Of a DNA stretch of 64,000 nucleotides, positions 35,747-47,479 are shown piece after piece. Numbering within the stretch: the first letter of the stretch is position 1; every line of letters starts with the position of its first letter. The DNA is from Nocardioides jiangxiensis (GTDB taxonomy: Bacteria; Actinomycetota; Actinomycetes; Propionibacteriales; Nocardioidaceae): NCBI RefSeq assembly GCF_030580915.1, contig NZ_JAUQTA010000001.1:1860001-1924000 (forward strand), read 5' to 3'. Below the pieces are notes generated by a model. The model searched no databases, was not told the origin of the DNA, and saw only the letters and a list, made by a program, of their open reading frames with translations. The position numbers and the translations under genes were made by a program.

Positions 35747-37054
35747 ATGCGCAGGAAGATCACAGGCCGCCCGCTGGCCATGGCCGCGGTCGCGGCAGTG
35801 GCCATCGGCGGACTCGCTCTCCCGGCCATGGCGGCTGACCCGTCCAACGCCCCCTCGCAGGAGCAGGTGGACGCCGCTCGTGCCGCCGCCGACGCCAAGG
35901 CGCACACCGTCCAGGGCGTGCAGGCGCAGCTCGACGCGGCGAACGCCCGTCTCGAGTCCGCGCAGATGGCCGCCGAGCAGGCGGGTGAGGCCGCCAACGG
36001 CGCGATCTACCACCTCTCGCTCGCGCAGGCCGCTGCGGCGAAGGCCGATGCCGCCGAGGCGAAGGCGGAGCGGACCCTCAAGGGCCACAAGGCGGCGTAC
36101 ACGGACCTGATCGCCCGCACGTACGAGCAGCAGCCGCAGCTCCAGGCGATCAACGCGATGACCACCCAGGAGCGCCCGCGCGCCCTGCTCTCCTCCGCCA
36201 GCACGACCTACCAGGTCACCCGCGCGATGGACGACATCGAGCGCGGCTACAAGGAGGCCGCCGCTGCGGCCGGTGCCGCCGCCGACAAGGCCGACAAGGC
36301 GCGCGCCGAGGCCGCGTCCCTGGCCAGCCAGGCGACGGCTGCCCGTGACCAGGCCGAGGCGACCGCCGCGCACGCTGCCGCCGAGGCGACCAGCGTCGCG
36401 CAGGAGAAGAAGAAGCTCATCGGCGAGCTCGCCACCCTCCAGCACATCTCGGTCCAGCTGGCCTCGCAGCGCCAGGCTGCGCTCGAGGAGCAGCGCCGTG
36501 CCGCGGCAGCCGCCGCAGCGAAGGCGAAGGCCGAGGCGGAGGCGAAGGCCGCCGCCGAGGCTGCTGCCGCGAAGGCCGCTGCCGACAAGGCTGCCGCTGA
36601 CAAGGCGGCCCAGGAGGCTGCCAGCAACGGTGGCGGCGGCTCGACCACGCCGCCCCCGGCTCCGTCGACCCCCACGCCGCCGCCGGTCTCCTCCGGTGGC
36701 CTCGAGTCGGCCATCGCCTTCGCGCAGGCCCAGCTCGGTGAGTGGTACCAGTGGGGCGCCGCGGGCCCGGACCGCTGGGACTGCTCCGGCCTCACGATGA
36801 TGGCCTTCCGTCAGGCGGGCATCTACCTGCCGCACTTCTCCGGCGCCCAGTACGACGCAGGGACGCCGATCCCGGTGGGCTCCGCGCGCCGCGGTGACCT
36901 CCTCTTCTGGACCAGCAACGGCCGCCCGTCCGGCATCCACCACGTCGCGATCTACCTCGGCAACGACCAGGTCATCGAGGCGCCGCACTCCGGCGCGCAG
37001 GTCCGCATCCGCTCGCTCGAGTACTGGTACCCGGACCTCGCGGTCCGGCTCTGA
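35747..37054 (+). CDS. secreted NlpC/P60 peptidoglycan endopeptidase with coiled-coil domain
   Basis: A 435-residue protein. GAGGGG precedes ATG 35747 (ATG 35732 is also in frame). The signal peptide ends near ALPAMAA. A long Ala/Lys/Glu coiled coil (about 30-290) and a Pro/Thr linker lead to a C-terminal NlpC/P60 domain. The catalytic Cys is C346 (WDCSGL) and the His is in HHVAIYLG (398/399). This is the RipA/Cwl-like layout: the coiled coil probably restrains or places the hydrolase. It likely cleaves stem peptides during growth or division. Confidence 0.92.
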   Translation: MRRKITGRPLAMAAVAAVAIGGLALPAMAADPSNAPSQEQVDAARAAADAKAHTVQGVQAQLDAANARLESAQMAAEQAGEAANGAIYHLSLAQAAAAKADAAEAKAERTLKGHKAAYTDLIARTYEQQPQLQAINAMTTQERPRALLSSASTTYQVTRAMDDIERGYKEAAAAAGAAADKADKARAEAASLASQATAARDQAEATAAHAAAEATSVAQEKKKLIGELATLQHISVQLASQRQAALEEQRRAAAAAAAKAKAEAEAKAAAEAAAAKAAADKAAADKAAQEAASNGGGGSTTPPPAPSTPTPPPVSSGGLESAIAFAQAQLGEWYQWGAAGPDRWDCSGLTMMAFRQAGIYLPHFSGAQYDAGTPIPVGSARRGDLLFWTSNGRPSGIHHVAIYLGNDQVIEAPHSGAQVRIRSLEYWYPDLAVRL

Positions 37055-37072
37055 CCGCCAGCACGCGCACGA

Positions 37073-37105
37073 CGACGGCCCGGGGCACCTCGCCCCGGGC
37101 CGTCG
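37073..37105 (+). terminator. hairpin after the NlpC/P60 gene
   Basis: CGACGGCCCGGGGC / GCCCCGGGCCGTCG, a perfect 14-bp stem followed by a short T-containing tract. Confidence 0.8.
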
Positions 37106-37123
37106 CTCGTTAGGGTGCTTTGC

Positions 37124-39094
37124 ATGGCCACCCCAACGAGCAAGGTCTCAGAGAACGGCTACGTCCAGCCGGCCGTCGACGTCCCCGCCCTGACCCGCCT
37201 CCTCGACGGCGAGCACGCCGCAGTGCGCGACAAGGTCCGGGTGGCCCTCGTCGAGCACGCCCACCTCCTGGAGGAGGCCGAGGAGCTGCCGCGCGAGGAG
37301 TTCCGCGACCGGGTCCTCGAGACCGTGGTGGCGATGGCCGGCACCGGCCAGACGGCGTACCACTTCCCGAAGGAGTACGGCGGCGGTGGTGACTTCGGTG
37401 CGACCGTCGCGGCGTTCGAGACGACCGCCTTCGGCGACCTGAGCGTCCTGGTCAAGGTCGGCGTGCAGTTCGGCCTCTTCGGAGGCGCGGTGCTCAACCT
37501 CGGCACGAAGCCGCACCACGACGCCTGTCTCGCCGACATCGCGGCGGGCCGCCTCCTCGGCTGCTTCGCGATGACCGAGTCCGGCCACGGCTCCAACGTG
37601 CAGGCGATCGGCACCACGGCGACGTACGACGCGTCGACGCGCGAGTTCGTGATCCGCACCCCTGACGACGCGAGCCGCAAGGACTACATCGGCAACGCGG
37701 CCCGACACGGCCGGATGGCCGCCGTCTTCGCCCAGCTGGTCGTCGACGGCGACGAGAAGGGCGTCCACTGCCTCCTGGTCCCGATCCGCGACGAGGCGGG
37801 GCAGCCGATGCCCGGGGTCCGCATCGGCGACTGCGGCCACAAGATGGGCCTCAACGGTGTCGACAACGGCCGGCTCTGGTTCGACGACGTCCGGGTGCCG
37901 CGCGAGGCGCTGCTCAACCGCTTCGCCGACGTCTCCGAGGACGGCGTCTACTCCAGTGACATCGAGAGCCCGAACCGTCGCTTCTTCACCATGCTCGGCA
38001 CGCTCGTCATGGGCCGGGTCAGCGTGGCCGGTGCGGGCATCTCCGCGAGCAAGGTGGCTCTCGCGATCGCGACGCGCTACGCCGACCGTCGTCGTCAGTT
38101 CACCGCCGACGACGACCAGCCCGAGCAGCTCCTGCTCGACTACGGCCTGCACCAGCGGCGACTGTTCCCGCTGCTGGCCCGCACCTACGCGCTCCACTTC
38201 GCGCAGGACGGGCTGCGCCGCCACTTCGACGACGTCTTCTCGGGGCGGGCCACGTCCGAGCAGGTCCGCCGTGACCTCGAGTCCAAGGCCGCCGGCATCA
38301 AGGCCCTCGGCACCTGGCACGCCACCCGGACGATCCAGGAGTGCCGCGAGGCGTGCGGCGGTGCGGGCTACCTCTCGGCCAACCGGTTCGCGGCGCTGAA
38401 GGCGGACACCGACGTCTTCACGACGTTCGAGGGCGACAACCACGTCCTGCTGCAGCTGGTGGCCAAGGGCCTGCTCACCGACTACTCCAGCGAGTTCGGC
38501 GACATGAGCCAGCTCGACCTGGTCAAGTTCGTGGCCGGCATGGCGGTGGACCAGGTCGTCGAGCGCACGATGGCGCACCGGCTGATCGAGCGCCTGCGCG
38601 ACGTGCTGCCCGGCGACGACAAGTGGAACCAGGACTCCGGGCTGCTGGACCCGGCGTACCACCTCGACATGCTGCGCTTCCGCGAGGAGCACATGCTCGC
38701 GGGCGCCGCCAAGCGCCTCAAGCGCGGCATCGACAGCGGCATGCCGGCGGGCGAGGTCTTCTCGCGCGTGCAGGACCACGTGATCGCGACCGCGAACGCC
38801 CACGTCGAGCGGCTCGTGCTCGAGTCGTTCATCGCGGTCTTCGCCACGATGCCGCACGGTCCCAACCGGGTGGCGCTCGGGCTGCTCTGCGACCTGTTCG
38901 CGCTCACCACGATCGAGGCCGACCGCGGCTGGTTCATGGAGCACAACCGGCTCACGACCAACCGGTCGAAGGCGATCAGCCGCGAGATCAACGACCTGTG
39001 TCGCAAGCTCCGGCCGCTCGCCGTCGACCTGGTCGACGCCTTCGGCGTACCGGAGGAGCTGCTGCGGGCCGAAGAGCTGCTGACCTGGCAGTGA
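37124..39094 (+). CDS. acyl-CoA oxidase/dehydrogenase family protein
   Basis: A 656-residue flavoprotein, the length of acyl-CoA oxidases rather than the 380-residue dehydrogenases. CFAMTESGHGSNVQAIGTTA is the FAD/substrate motif, KMGLNGVDNGRLWFDDVRVP follows, and CREACGGAGYLSANRF with TTFEGDN in the C-terminal half is the ACOX signature. It should introduce the 2,3-double bond of acyl-CoA in beta-oxidation. Whether it passes electrons to O2 or to ETF cannot be told. Confidence 0.87.
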   Translation: MATPTSKVSENGYVQPAVDVPALTRLLDGEHAAVRDKVRVALVEHAHLLEEAEELPREEFRDRVLETVVAMAGTGQTAYHFPKEYGGGGDFGATVAAFETTAFGDLSVLVKVGVQFGLFGGAVLNLGTKPHHDACLADIAAGRLLGCFAMTESGHGSNVQAIGTTATYDASTREFVIRTPDDASRKDYIGNAARHGRMAAVFAQLVVDGDEKGVHCLLVPIRDEAGQPMPGVRIGDCGHKMGLNGVDNGRLWFDDVRVPREALLNRFADVSEDGVYSSDIESPNRRFFTMLGTLVMGRVSVAGAGISASKVALAIATRYADRRRQFTADDDQPEQLLLDYGLHQRRLFPLLARTYALHFAQDGLRRHFDDVFSGRATSEQVRRDLESKAAGIKALGTWHATRTIQECREACGGAGYLSANRFAALKADTDVFTTFEGDNHVLLQLVAKGLLTDYSSEFGDMSQLDLVKFVAGMAVDQVVERTMAHRLIERLRDVLPGDDKWNQDSGLLDPAYHLDMLRFREEHMLAGAAKRLKRGIDSGMPAGEVFSRVQDHVIATANAHVERLVLESFIAVFATMPHGPNRVALGLLCDLFALTTIEADRGWFMEHNRLTTNRSKAISREINDLCRKLRPLAVDLVDAFGVPEELLRAEELLTWQ

Positions 39095-39114
39095 CCGCGC
39101 CCTAGGCTCGGGGC

Positions 39115-39771
39115 ATGACCGCACCCGTGTACGTCGTCCTGGGCGCAGGCCCGGGCCTCGGCCTGTCCACCGCCCGCCGTTTCGCCGAGGCGGGCCACCG
39201 CGCCGTGCTGCTCGGCCAGTCCGTCGAGCGGGCCCAGCCGCTCGCCGACCAGCTCGTCGCGGAGGGGTTCGAGGCGGAGGTCGACGCTGTCGACCTCCTC
39301 GACGAGGCCGACGTACGCCGCGCCGTGGCCGGTGTGGTCGAGCGCCACGGCCGGGTCGACGTCCTGCACTTCAACCCCAGCGCGTGGCGCGAGCGCACCG
39401 TCCTGGAGCTGACGGTGGCCGAGCTGCTCGATGACGTCGCCTTCGGTGCCGGCGCGCTGCTGCCCGCGCTCCAGGCTGCGGCGCCCGCGATGCCCGACGG
39501 TGGCCGTGTGCTCGTCACCGGTTCGCAGGCCGCCGACACCCCGTGGTCCGGCGCGCCCACGCTCGGTGTCCAGAAGGCCGCTGTCCGCAACCTCGTGACC
39601 AGCATCGACGCGACGATGAAGGAGCGCGGGGTGCGCGCCGTCGCGATGCAGGTCAACGGCATGCTCGCCAAGGAGGGCCCCTTCGGCCCGGACGCCGTCT
39701 CCGCAGCGCTCTTCGCGGCAGCCACCCGTCCCGCCGAGGGGTGGACCCCGCACGTCTCCTACGACGGCTGA
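39115..39771 (+). CDS. atypical short-chain dehydrogenase/reductase family protein
   Basis: A 218-residue Rossmann protein. GAGPGLGLS near the N-terminus is a nucleotide-binding loop and a central NPSAW replaces the NNAG motif. Where SDRs have Tyr-x-x-x-Lys this protein reads LGVQK, so the catalytic Tyr is missing while Ser (VTGS) and Lys remain. It may bind the cofactor without classical SDR chemistry or use a shifted mechanism. It follows the acyl-CoA oxidase gene closely. Confidence 0.75.
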   Translation: MTAPVYVVLGAGPGLGLSTARRFAEAGHRAVLLGQSVERAQPLADQLVAEGFEAEVDAVDLLDEADVRRAVAGVVERHGRVDVLHFNPSAWRERTVLELTVAELLDDVAFGAGALLPALQAAAPAMPDGGRVLVTGSQAADTPWSGAPTLGVQKAAVRNLVTSIDATMKERGVRAVAMQVNGMLAKEGPFGPDAVSAALFAAATRPAEGWTPHVSYDG

Positions 39772-39786
39772 GCCATCCGGCGTACG

Positions 39787-39825
39787 ACGAAGGCCCGGCC
39801 CCCGCTGTGGGGACCGGGCCTTCGT
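39787..39825. terminator. bidirectional hairpin between SDR and ppa
   Basis: ACGAAGGCCCGG / CCGGGCCTTCGT around a short loop, between two convergent genes. It can terminate both. Confidence 0.8.
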
Positions 39826-39837
39826 GTCAGCTGCGGA

Positions 39838-40341
39838 TCAGTGGCCGCCGTTGGCCTGCGCGGCCTTGAAGCGCTCGACCGACTTGGCGATCTCCTTCTC
39901 GGCCTCCTCGCGGCCCACCCAGTCAGCGCCCTCGACGGACTTGCCGGGCTCGAGGTCCTTGTAGACCTCGAAGAAGTGCTTGATCTCGAGCAGGTCGAAC
40001 TCGGAGACGTCGCCGATGTCCTGCAGGTGCGCCATGCGCGGGTCGTGCGCGGGCACGCAGAGGAGCTTGTCGTCGCCGCCGGCCTCGTCGGTCATGCGGA
40101 ACATGCCGATGGCGCGGCACGGGATGTGGCAGCCGGGGAACGTCGGCTGGTCGAGGATGACCAGCGCGTCCAGCGGGTCGCCGTCGTCGGCGAGCGTGTC
40201 GATGACGTAGCCGTAGTCCTCCGGGTACGCGGTGGACGTGAAGAGCATCCGGTCGAGGTAGATCTTCCCGGTCTCGTGGTCGACCTCGTACTTGTTACGC
40301 GAGCCCTTGGGGATCTCGACGAGGACCTCGAACTCCAGCAC
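39838..40341 (-). CDS. ppa: inorganic pyrophosphatase (family I)
   Basis: A 167-residue enzyme hydrolysing PPi to phosphate. The GTG at 40341 has GGAGG just upstream. [22 protein letters not shown] and GDPLDALVI with the run of acidic metal ligands are all present and in order. Confidence 0.95.
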   Translation of the reverse strand: MLEFEVLVEIPKGSRNKYEVDHETGKIYLDRMLFTSTAYPEDYGYVIDTLADDGDPLDALVILDQPTFPGCHIPCRAIGMFRMTDEAGGDDKLLCVPAHDPRMAHLQDIGDVSEFDLLEIKHFFEVYKDLEPGKSVEGADWVGREEAEKEIAKSVERFKAAQANGGH

Positions 40342-40478
40342 TGTTCCTCCAGCGTGTTGCGTCATCGGGTGCCCGGGCCGGGTGCGGCGACCGGGCAGAC
40401 TAGGGGGTCGGCCCCGCGGGGCCGCGCCTCATCTTGACGCAGAATCCGCGCTTTTGCGCATTCGAAAGGACATGATCC

Positions 40479-41930
40479 GTGGCACGAGACGCCTCCAGCG
40501 CCCGCTCCCGACCCTCGCGGTGGGGCGTCTGGGGCCCGGTGGTCCTCGTGCTCGCGGTGGTCGCGGGGGCCTTCGCCTCCTTCCAGTACGACGTCCCGCG
40601 CCGCCTCGGCTGGGGCGACCGTGCGGGCGCGCCGGCGCTCGTCGCACCGCCGAGCGGTGTCACGCTGCCCGACCCGGCAGCGCCGTCACCGGTCGCCGAC
40701 CCGCTCGTGGCGACCACGACGGACCCGGCCAGCATCAAGGCGGTGCTCGCCCCTGCGCTCCGCAACAAGGACCTCGGCCGGCACGTGGTGATGGCCGTGG
40801 CCGACGCCCGCGGCCACGTCCTCTTCCGCGGGGGCACCTCGCCGCTGACGGCCGCAGCCGTGCCGGCGTCGACGACCAAGCTGCTCACCACCACCGCGGC
40901 CCTCTCCGCCCTCGGGCCGGCGACCCGCTTCCGCACGAAGGTCGTGGCGGGCCCGGCAGCCGGGCAGGTCGTCCTGGTCGGTGGTGGAGACCCCTACCTG
41001 AGGGCGACCCCTGAGGACGACGACGACAGCACGCCGGCACCTGCCGACCTGCAGACCCTGGCCCGGCAGACCGCTTCCGCGCTGAAGAAGCAGGGCACCA
41101 CGCGTGTCCGCCTGGGCTACGACGACTCGCTCTTCTCCGGCCCCGGCGTCAACCCGCACTGGGACCCGACCGACGTCGGCGCCGGCTACGCCGCCCCGAT
41201 CACGGCCCTGTGGTCCGACCAGGGCCACCCCGAGGGCGGGCCGGTGACCGTGCCTGACCCGTCGTTCGACGCGGCACAGCGGTTCGCCCGCTCGCTCAAG
41301 GCGGCCGGCATCAAGGTGGCCGGCGCGCCGCGTCGTACGACGGCCGCGGCCGGTGCCACCGAGCTCGCCGGCATGGACAGTGCCCGTCTGGACGACATCG
41401 TCGACGAGGTGCTGGCGACCAGCGACAACGAGGGTGCCGAGCTGCTGGCCCACCAGGTCGGCGTGAAGGAAGGGTTCGGCGGCACGTTCGAGGGCGGTCT
41501 GGAGGGCGTCACGAAGGTGCTGGCCGGGCTCGGGGTCCACCTCGAGGCGGCGGACCGCGTCTTCGACGGCTCCGGCCTCTCGCCTGCCACACGGCTGACT
41601 CCCGACACGCTCATCCACGTGCTCGCCCTGGCCGTCGACCCGGCCCACCCCGAGCTGCGCACCGTCGACACCGCCCTGCCGGTGGCCGGCTTCACCGGCT
41701 CGCTGGCCGACCGCTTCTCCCATGGTCCGGTGGCCGGCCGCGGGCGCGCTGCCGCCAAGACCGGCACGCTCACGGGTGTGCACGCCCTCGCCGGCGTCGC
41801 GGTCACTCCGGACGGGGAGACGCTGCTGTTCGCGGTCATGGCGGACCAGGTGAAGCCGGAGAAGGCGCTCGATGCGCGACAGGCGCTCGACGTCATCGTC
41901 TCCACGCTCGCGTCCTGCATCTGCAGCTGA
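40479..41930 (+). CDS. dacB: D-alanyl-D-alanine carboxypeptidase/endopeptidase (PBP4, peptidase S13)
   Basis: A 483-residue protein with an N-terminal membrane anchor (WGPVVLVLAVVAGAFA). The penicillin-binding active site is complete: S131-T-T-K134, S315-D-N317 and K427-T-G. The inserted domain between the first and second motifs is typical of class C low-mass PBPs. It trims peptidoglycan stem peptides outside the membrane. GAAAGGAC lies upstream of the GTG start. It stands before the zincin-tilS-hpt-ftsH run, a conserved actinobacterial neighbourhood. Confidence 0.92.
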   Translation: MARDASSARSRPSRWGVWGPVVLVLAVVAGAFASFQYDVPRRLGWGDRAGAPALVAPPSGVTLPDPAAPSPVADPLVATTTDPASIKAVLAPALRNKDLGRHVVMAVADARGHVLFRGGTSPLTAAAVPASTTKLLTTTAALSALGPATRFRTKVVAGPAAGQVVLVGGGDPYLRATPEDDDDSTPAPADLQTLARQTASALKKQGTTRVRLGYDDSLFSGPGVNPHWDPTDVGAGYAAPITALWSDQGHPEGGPVTVPDPSFDAAQRFARSLKAAGIKVAGAPRRTTAAAGATELAGMDSARLDDIVDEVLATSDNEGAELLAHQVGVKEGFGGTFEGGLEGVTKVLAGLGVHLEAADRVFDGSGLSPATRLTPDTLIHVLALAVDPAHPELRTVDTALPVAGFTGSLADRFSHGPVAGRGRAAAKTGTLTGVHALAGVAVTPDGETLLFAVMADQVKPEKALDARQALDVIVSTLASCICS

Positions 41931-41975
41931 CCGCGGGCGGCGGTGCCTGCGCCCGTGCCGCGTACGCTTCCGGGC

Positions 41976-43034
41976 ATGAGTGAGGCAGCGGCGGAGGCCG
42001 CGGGCGAGGGGCAGCCGCAGGTCGTCGACTGGGAGTACGCCGTCAGGCTCGGCACGAAGTTCGCCGGCGAGGGGCCCGTCGTGTCGCGGGCCGAGGCGGA
42101 CGCCGCCGTCGCTGAGCTGCGGGCGGGCGCCGACCGGTCGACGTCGCTCGTGGCCGAGTTCACCGGCCTGGTGGCGCCCGAGGACACCGCTCCGGTCCTC
42201 GTCGTCGACCGCGGTGGCTGGGTCCAGGCCAACGCCGACAGCTTCGCCGTGCTGCTCGACCCGCTCATGACCAAGGTCTCCCGCGGCAAGGAGCCCGGCC
42301 CGATGACGAGGGCGGTGGGTGGCCGGATCGCGGGCGCGGAGCTCGGCCTCCTGCTCGGCTTCATGGGCTCGAAGGTCCTCGGCCAGTTCGACCCGTTCTC
42401 GCCGCCGGCCGGCCGGCTGCTGCTGGTCGCCCCCAACGTGGTGCACATCGAGCGCGAGCTCGAGGCAGACCCGGCCGACTTCCGGCTCTGGGTCTGTCTG
42501 CACGAGGAGACCCACCGCGTGCAGTTCACGGCGGTTCCGTGGATGCGCGAGCACATCCGCTCCCAGGTGCAGGCGCTCTCGGACACCGTCGACCCGTCAC
42601 GCATGTGGCAGGACGTCACCGCAGGCATCGCGCGCATGGTGAAGGGCGAGGGCGGCAGCCTGGCCGAGCTGATGAGCTCGCCCGCGCAGCGCGAGATCAT
42701 CGACCGCGTCACCGGTGTCATGTCGCTCCTCGAGGGGCACGCCGACGTCGTCATGGACGGCGTCGGTCCGGAGGTGATCCCGTCGGTCGCCGACATCCGG
42801 CGCAAGTTCACCGAGCGCCGTGGCGGCGTCGGCGTCCTCGACAAGGTGCTGCGGCGCCTGCTCGGCCTCGACGCCAAGATGGCCCAGTACCGCGACGGAG
42901 CCGTCTTCGTGCGCCACGCGGTCGACACCGTCGGCATGGAGGGCTTCAACGCCGTCTGGACCTCGCCCGAGACCCTGCCATCCAGGGCCGAGATCCACGA
43001 TCCCGCCGCCTGGGTGAAGCGCGTCCACGGCTGA
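41976..43034 (+). CDS. zinc-dependent metalloprotease (DUF2342 / zincin-2)
   Basis: A 352-residue protein with HEETH at residues 176-180, the zinc-binding helix, in the segment LHEETHRVQF. The pattern MTKVSRGKEPGPMTRAVGG and FMGSKVLGQFDPF is characteristic of the actinobacterial family often annotated as F420-biosynthesis associated. Its real substrate is unknown. Stop and the tilS start share a base. Confidence 0.88.
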   Translation: MSEAAAEAAGEGQPQVVDWEYAVRLGTKFAGEGPVVSRAEADAAVAELRAGADRSTSLVAEFTGLVAPEDTAPVLVVDRGGWVQANADSFAVLLDPLMTKVSRGKEPGPMTRAVGGRIAGAELGLLLGFMGSKVLGQFDPFSPPAGRLLLVAPNVVHIERELEADPADFRLWVCLHEETHRVQFTAVPWMREHIRSQVQALSDTVDPSRMWQDVTAGIARMVKGEGGSLAELMSSPAQREIIDRVTGVMSLLEGHADVVMDGVGPEVIPSVADIRRKFTERRGGVGVLDKVLRRLLGLDAKMAQYRDGAVFVRHAVDTVGMEGFNAVWTSPETLPSRAEIHDPAAWVKRVHG

Positions 43035-44038
43035 TGGCCCTGCACCCGGCGGTCGCGGCGGTGCGCCTCGGCGTACGCCGGGAGCTGCAGCGCCGGGTGC
43101 CGGGCGACGCCGTGCTCGTGGCCTGCTCGGGCGGAGCCGACTCGCTCGCTCTCCTGGCCGCGACGCTCTTCGAGGGGCACAAGCTGGGGCTGCGCGTCAT
43201 CGGGGCGACCGTCGACCACGGCCTGCAGGACGGGTCGGATGCGCATGCGTCACGCGTGGTGGAGCAGATGGCCGCGATGGGCGCGGACGAGACCGCCTCG
43301 GCCCGGGTCCACGTCGAGAACGCCGGCGAGGGCATCGAGGCGGCCGCCCGCCGCGCGCGCTACGACGTCCTCGAGCAGATGCGCGAGCACTTCGGTGCCG
43401 CGGTGGTCCTGCTCGGCCACACCCGCGACGACCAGGCCGAGACCGTCCTCCTCGGGCTGACGCGGGGGAGTGGGGGGCGCAGCCTCGCCGGCATGCGCCG
43501 GGCGTTCGACCACTACGTGCGACCTCTCCTCGACGTCTCCCGCGACGACACCGTCACCGCGTGCCAGGTGGAGGGCCTGGAGGTGTGGGAGGACCCCCAC
43601 AACGAGGACCTGGGCTTCACCCGGGTGCGCGTACGCCGGCTGGTGCTGCCACTTCTCGAGGACGAGCTGGGTCCCGGCGTCGCGGCGACCCTCGCCCGCA
43701 CCGCTGACCAGGTCCGCGACGACGTCGAGGCGCTCGACGCCCTGGCTGACGACCTCTTCGAGGTCGCGCGTGCCCGCGACGACGTGGCGACCCGGGGCAC
43801 TGCGGTGAGGGTCGACGCCGGGCGCGTGGCCGGGCAGCACCGCGCCCTGGTGAGCCGGGTGGCCCGGCTCGCGGCGCTGGAGGCGGGTGCGCCCTCGTCG
43901 GAGCTCTTCTCCGTGCACGTGGACGCAGTCGTGAGCCTGCTGACCGAGGGCGGTCGTGGTCGCGAGATCCAGCTGCCGGGGCACGTGACGGCCTATCGCG
44001 ACGGCAGTGACCTCGCCTTCCGGCGTACCCGGTCCTGA
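43034..44038 (+). CDS. tilS: tRNA(Ile) lysidine synthetase
   Basis: A 334-residue protein with the PP-loop CSGGADSLAL (residues 31-40) and the downstream GHTRDDQAETVLLGL motif. It converts C34 of the tRNA-Ile CAU anticodon to lysidine so that it reads AUA. Starts in a TGATG overlap with the zincin gene. Confidence 0.93.
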   Translation: MALHPAVAAVRLGVRRELQRRVPGDAVLVACSGGADSLALLAATLFEGHKLGLRVIGATVDHGLQDGSDAHASRVVEQMAAMGADETASARVHVENAGEGIEAAARRARYDVLEQMREHFGAAVVLLGHTRDDQAETVLLGLTRGSGGRSLAGMRRAFDHYVRPLLDVSRDDTVTACQVEGLEVWEDPHNEDLGFTRVRVRRLVLPLLEDELGPGVAATLARTADQVRDDVEALDALADDLFEVARARDDVATRGTAVRVDAGRVAGQHRALVSRVARLAALEAGAPSSELFSVHVDAVVSLLTEGGRGREIQLPGHVTAYRDGSDLAFRRTRS

Positions 44039-44155
44039 GCCTGCCTGACCTGAGGGCCATGAGTGACCGCCAGTCACACAGGGTCGGGGGCGGCCCGACG
44101 GTCCGTCGCCGCACCGGCTGTGCGCACGGCCTCGCCCACGCCGTACCCTTCTGCC

Positions 44156-44707
44156 ATGGAATCCGCGCACGTCGAAGGCGACCTGGTCAACATCCTCTTC
44201 ACCGAGGAGCAGATCCAGGCGAAGCTCGCCGAGATGGCCCGGAAGATCGAGGCCGACTACGACGGTGAGGACCTGCTCGTCGTCGGTGTCCTCAAGGGCG
44301 CGGTCATGGTGATGGCCGACATGGCCCGTGCACTCAACCGCCACGTCGAGATGGACTGGATGGCGGTCAGCTCCTACGGCTCCGGCACCAAGTCCTCCGG
44401 CGTCGTGCGGATCCTCAAGGACCTCGACACCGACATCGCCGGCAAGCACGTGCTGATCGTCGACGAGATCATCGACACCGGCCTCACGCTGAGCTGGCTG
44501 GTGACCAACCTCGCGAGCCGCGGTCCGAAGTCGGTGGAGATCGCCACCCTGCTCCGCAAGCCGGACGCGCTCTCGATGCCGGTCGAGGTGAAGTACGTGG
44601 GCTGGGACATCGCCAACGAGTTCGTCGTCGGCTACGGCCTCGACTACGACGAGAAGTACCGCAACCTCCGCGAGATCGGCACGCTCGCTCCGCACGTGTA
44701 CTCCTGA
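44156..44707 (+). CDS. hpt: hypoxanthine phosphoribosyltransferase
   Basis: A 183-residue purine-salvage enzyme making IMP/GMP. The PRPP-binding loop VLIVDEIIDTGLTL and the N-terminal LKGAVMVMADMAR segment are intact. The tilS-hpt-ftsH order is widely conserved in Gram-positive bacteria. Confidence 0.94.
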   Translation: MESAHVEGDLVNILFTEEQIQAKLAEMARKIEADYDGEDLLVVGVLKGAVMVMADMARALNRHVEMDWMAVSSYGSGTKSSGVVRILKDLDTDIAGKHVLIVDEIIDTGLTLSWLVTNLASRGPKSVEIATLLRKPDALSMPVEVKYVGWDIANEFVVGYGLDYDEKYRNLREIGTLAPHVYS

Positions 44708-44862
44708 CGGAGCCACCGGTCGCCCAGCCGGGCTCCTCCGAACGGCTCGATCGTTCCGCGGGAACCCACGGCCCCTCACGCTCGTTGCGGCTGACGTGTA
44801 CCGTCGGACCTCACTCATGACTTCCCGGTGAGGGACCGGGCAGCCGTCGTCGAAAGAAGCCT

Positions 44863-46853
<1,991 letters not shown>

Positions 46854-46857
<4 letters not shown>

Positions 46858-47471
46858 CGGACCCCATCTCGCACGAGGTGCGGGACCCCGAGGACATTCC
46901 GCCGTTCGACCAGGTCCGCGCCGAGGCGGCCGTCCGTGAGCTGCTCGCCGCGATCGGTGAGGACCCCGACCGGGAGGGCCTCAAGGAGACCCCGGCCCGC
47001 GTGGCCCGCGCCTTCGCGGAGGTGACCTCCGGCCTGCGCCAGCGTCCCGAGGACGTCCTCACCACGACGTTCGACCTCGGTCACGACGAGCTGGTGCTGG
47101 TCCGCGACATCGAGCTGTGGTCGATGTGCGAGCACCACCTCGTGCCGTTCACGGGCGTGGCTCACGTGGGTTACATCCCGAGCGAGTCCGGCAAGATCAC
47201 CGGCCTGTCCAAGCTCGCCCGGCTCGTCGACCTGTACTCCCGGCGCCCGCAGGTGCAGGAGCGGCTGACGACGCAGGTCGCCGACGCGCTCATGGAGATC
47301 CTCGAGGCCCGCGGCGTCATCGTGGTGATCGAGGCCGAGCACCTGTGCATGACGATGCGCGGTGTGAAGAAGGCCGGCGCGCGCACCATCACCTCGGCGA
47401 TCCGCGGCCAGATGCACGACGCCGCGACCCGCAGCGAGGCGATGTCGCTGATCATGCACGGCACCCGCTGA
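46854..47471 (+). CDS. folE: GTP cyclohydrolase I
   Basis: A 205-residue enzyme, first step of folate synthesis (GTP to dihydroneopterin triphosphate). The zinc Cys/His site [10 protein letters not shown] and the later [11 protein letters not shown] are present. First folate gene, coupled to ftsH by an ATGA overlap. Confidence 0.96.
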
Positions 47472-47479
47472 GGCCGCGC

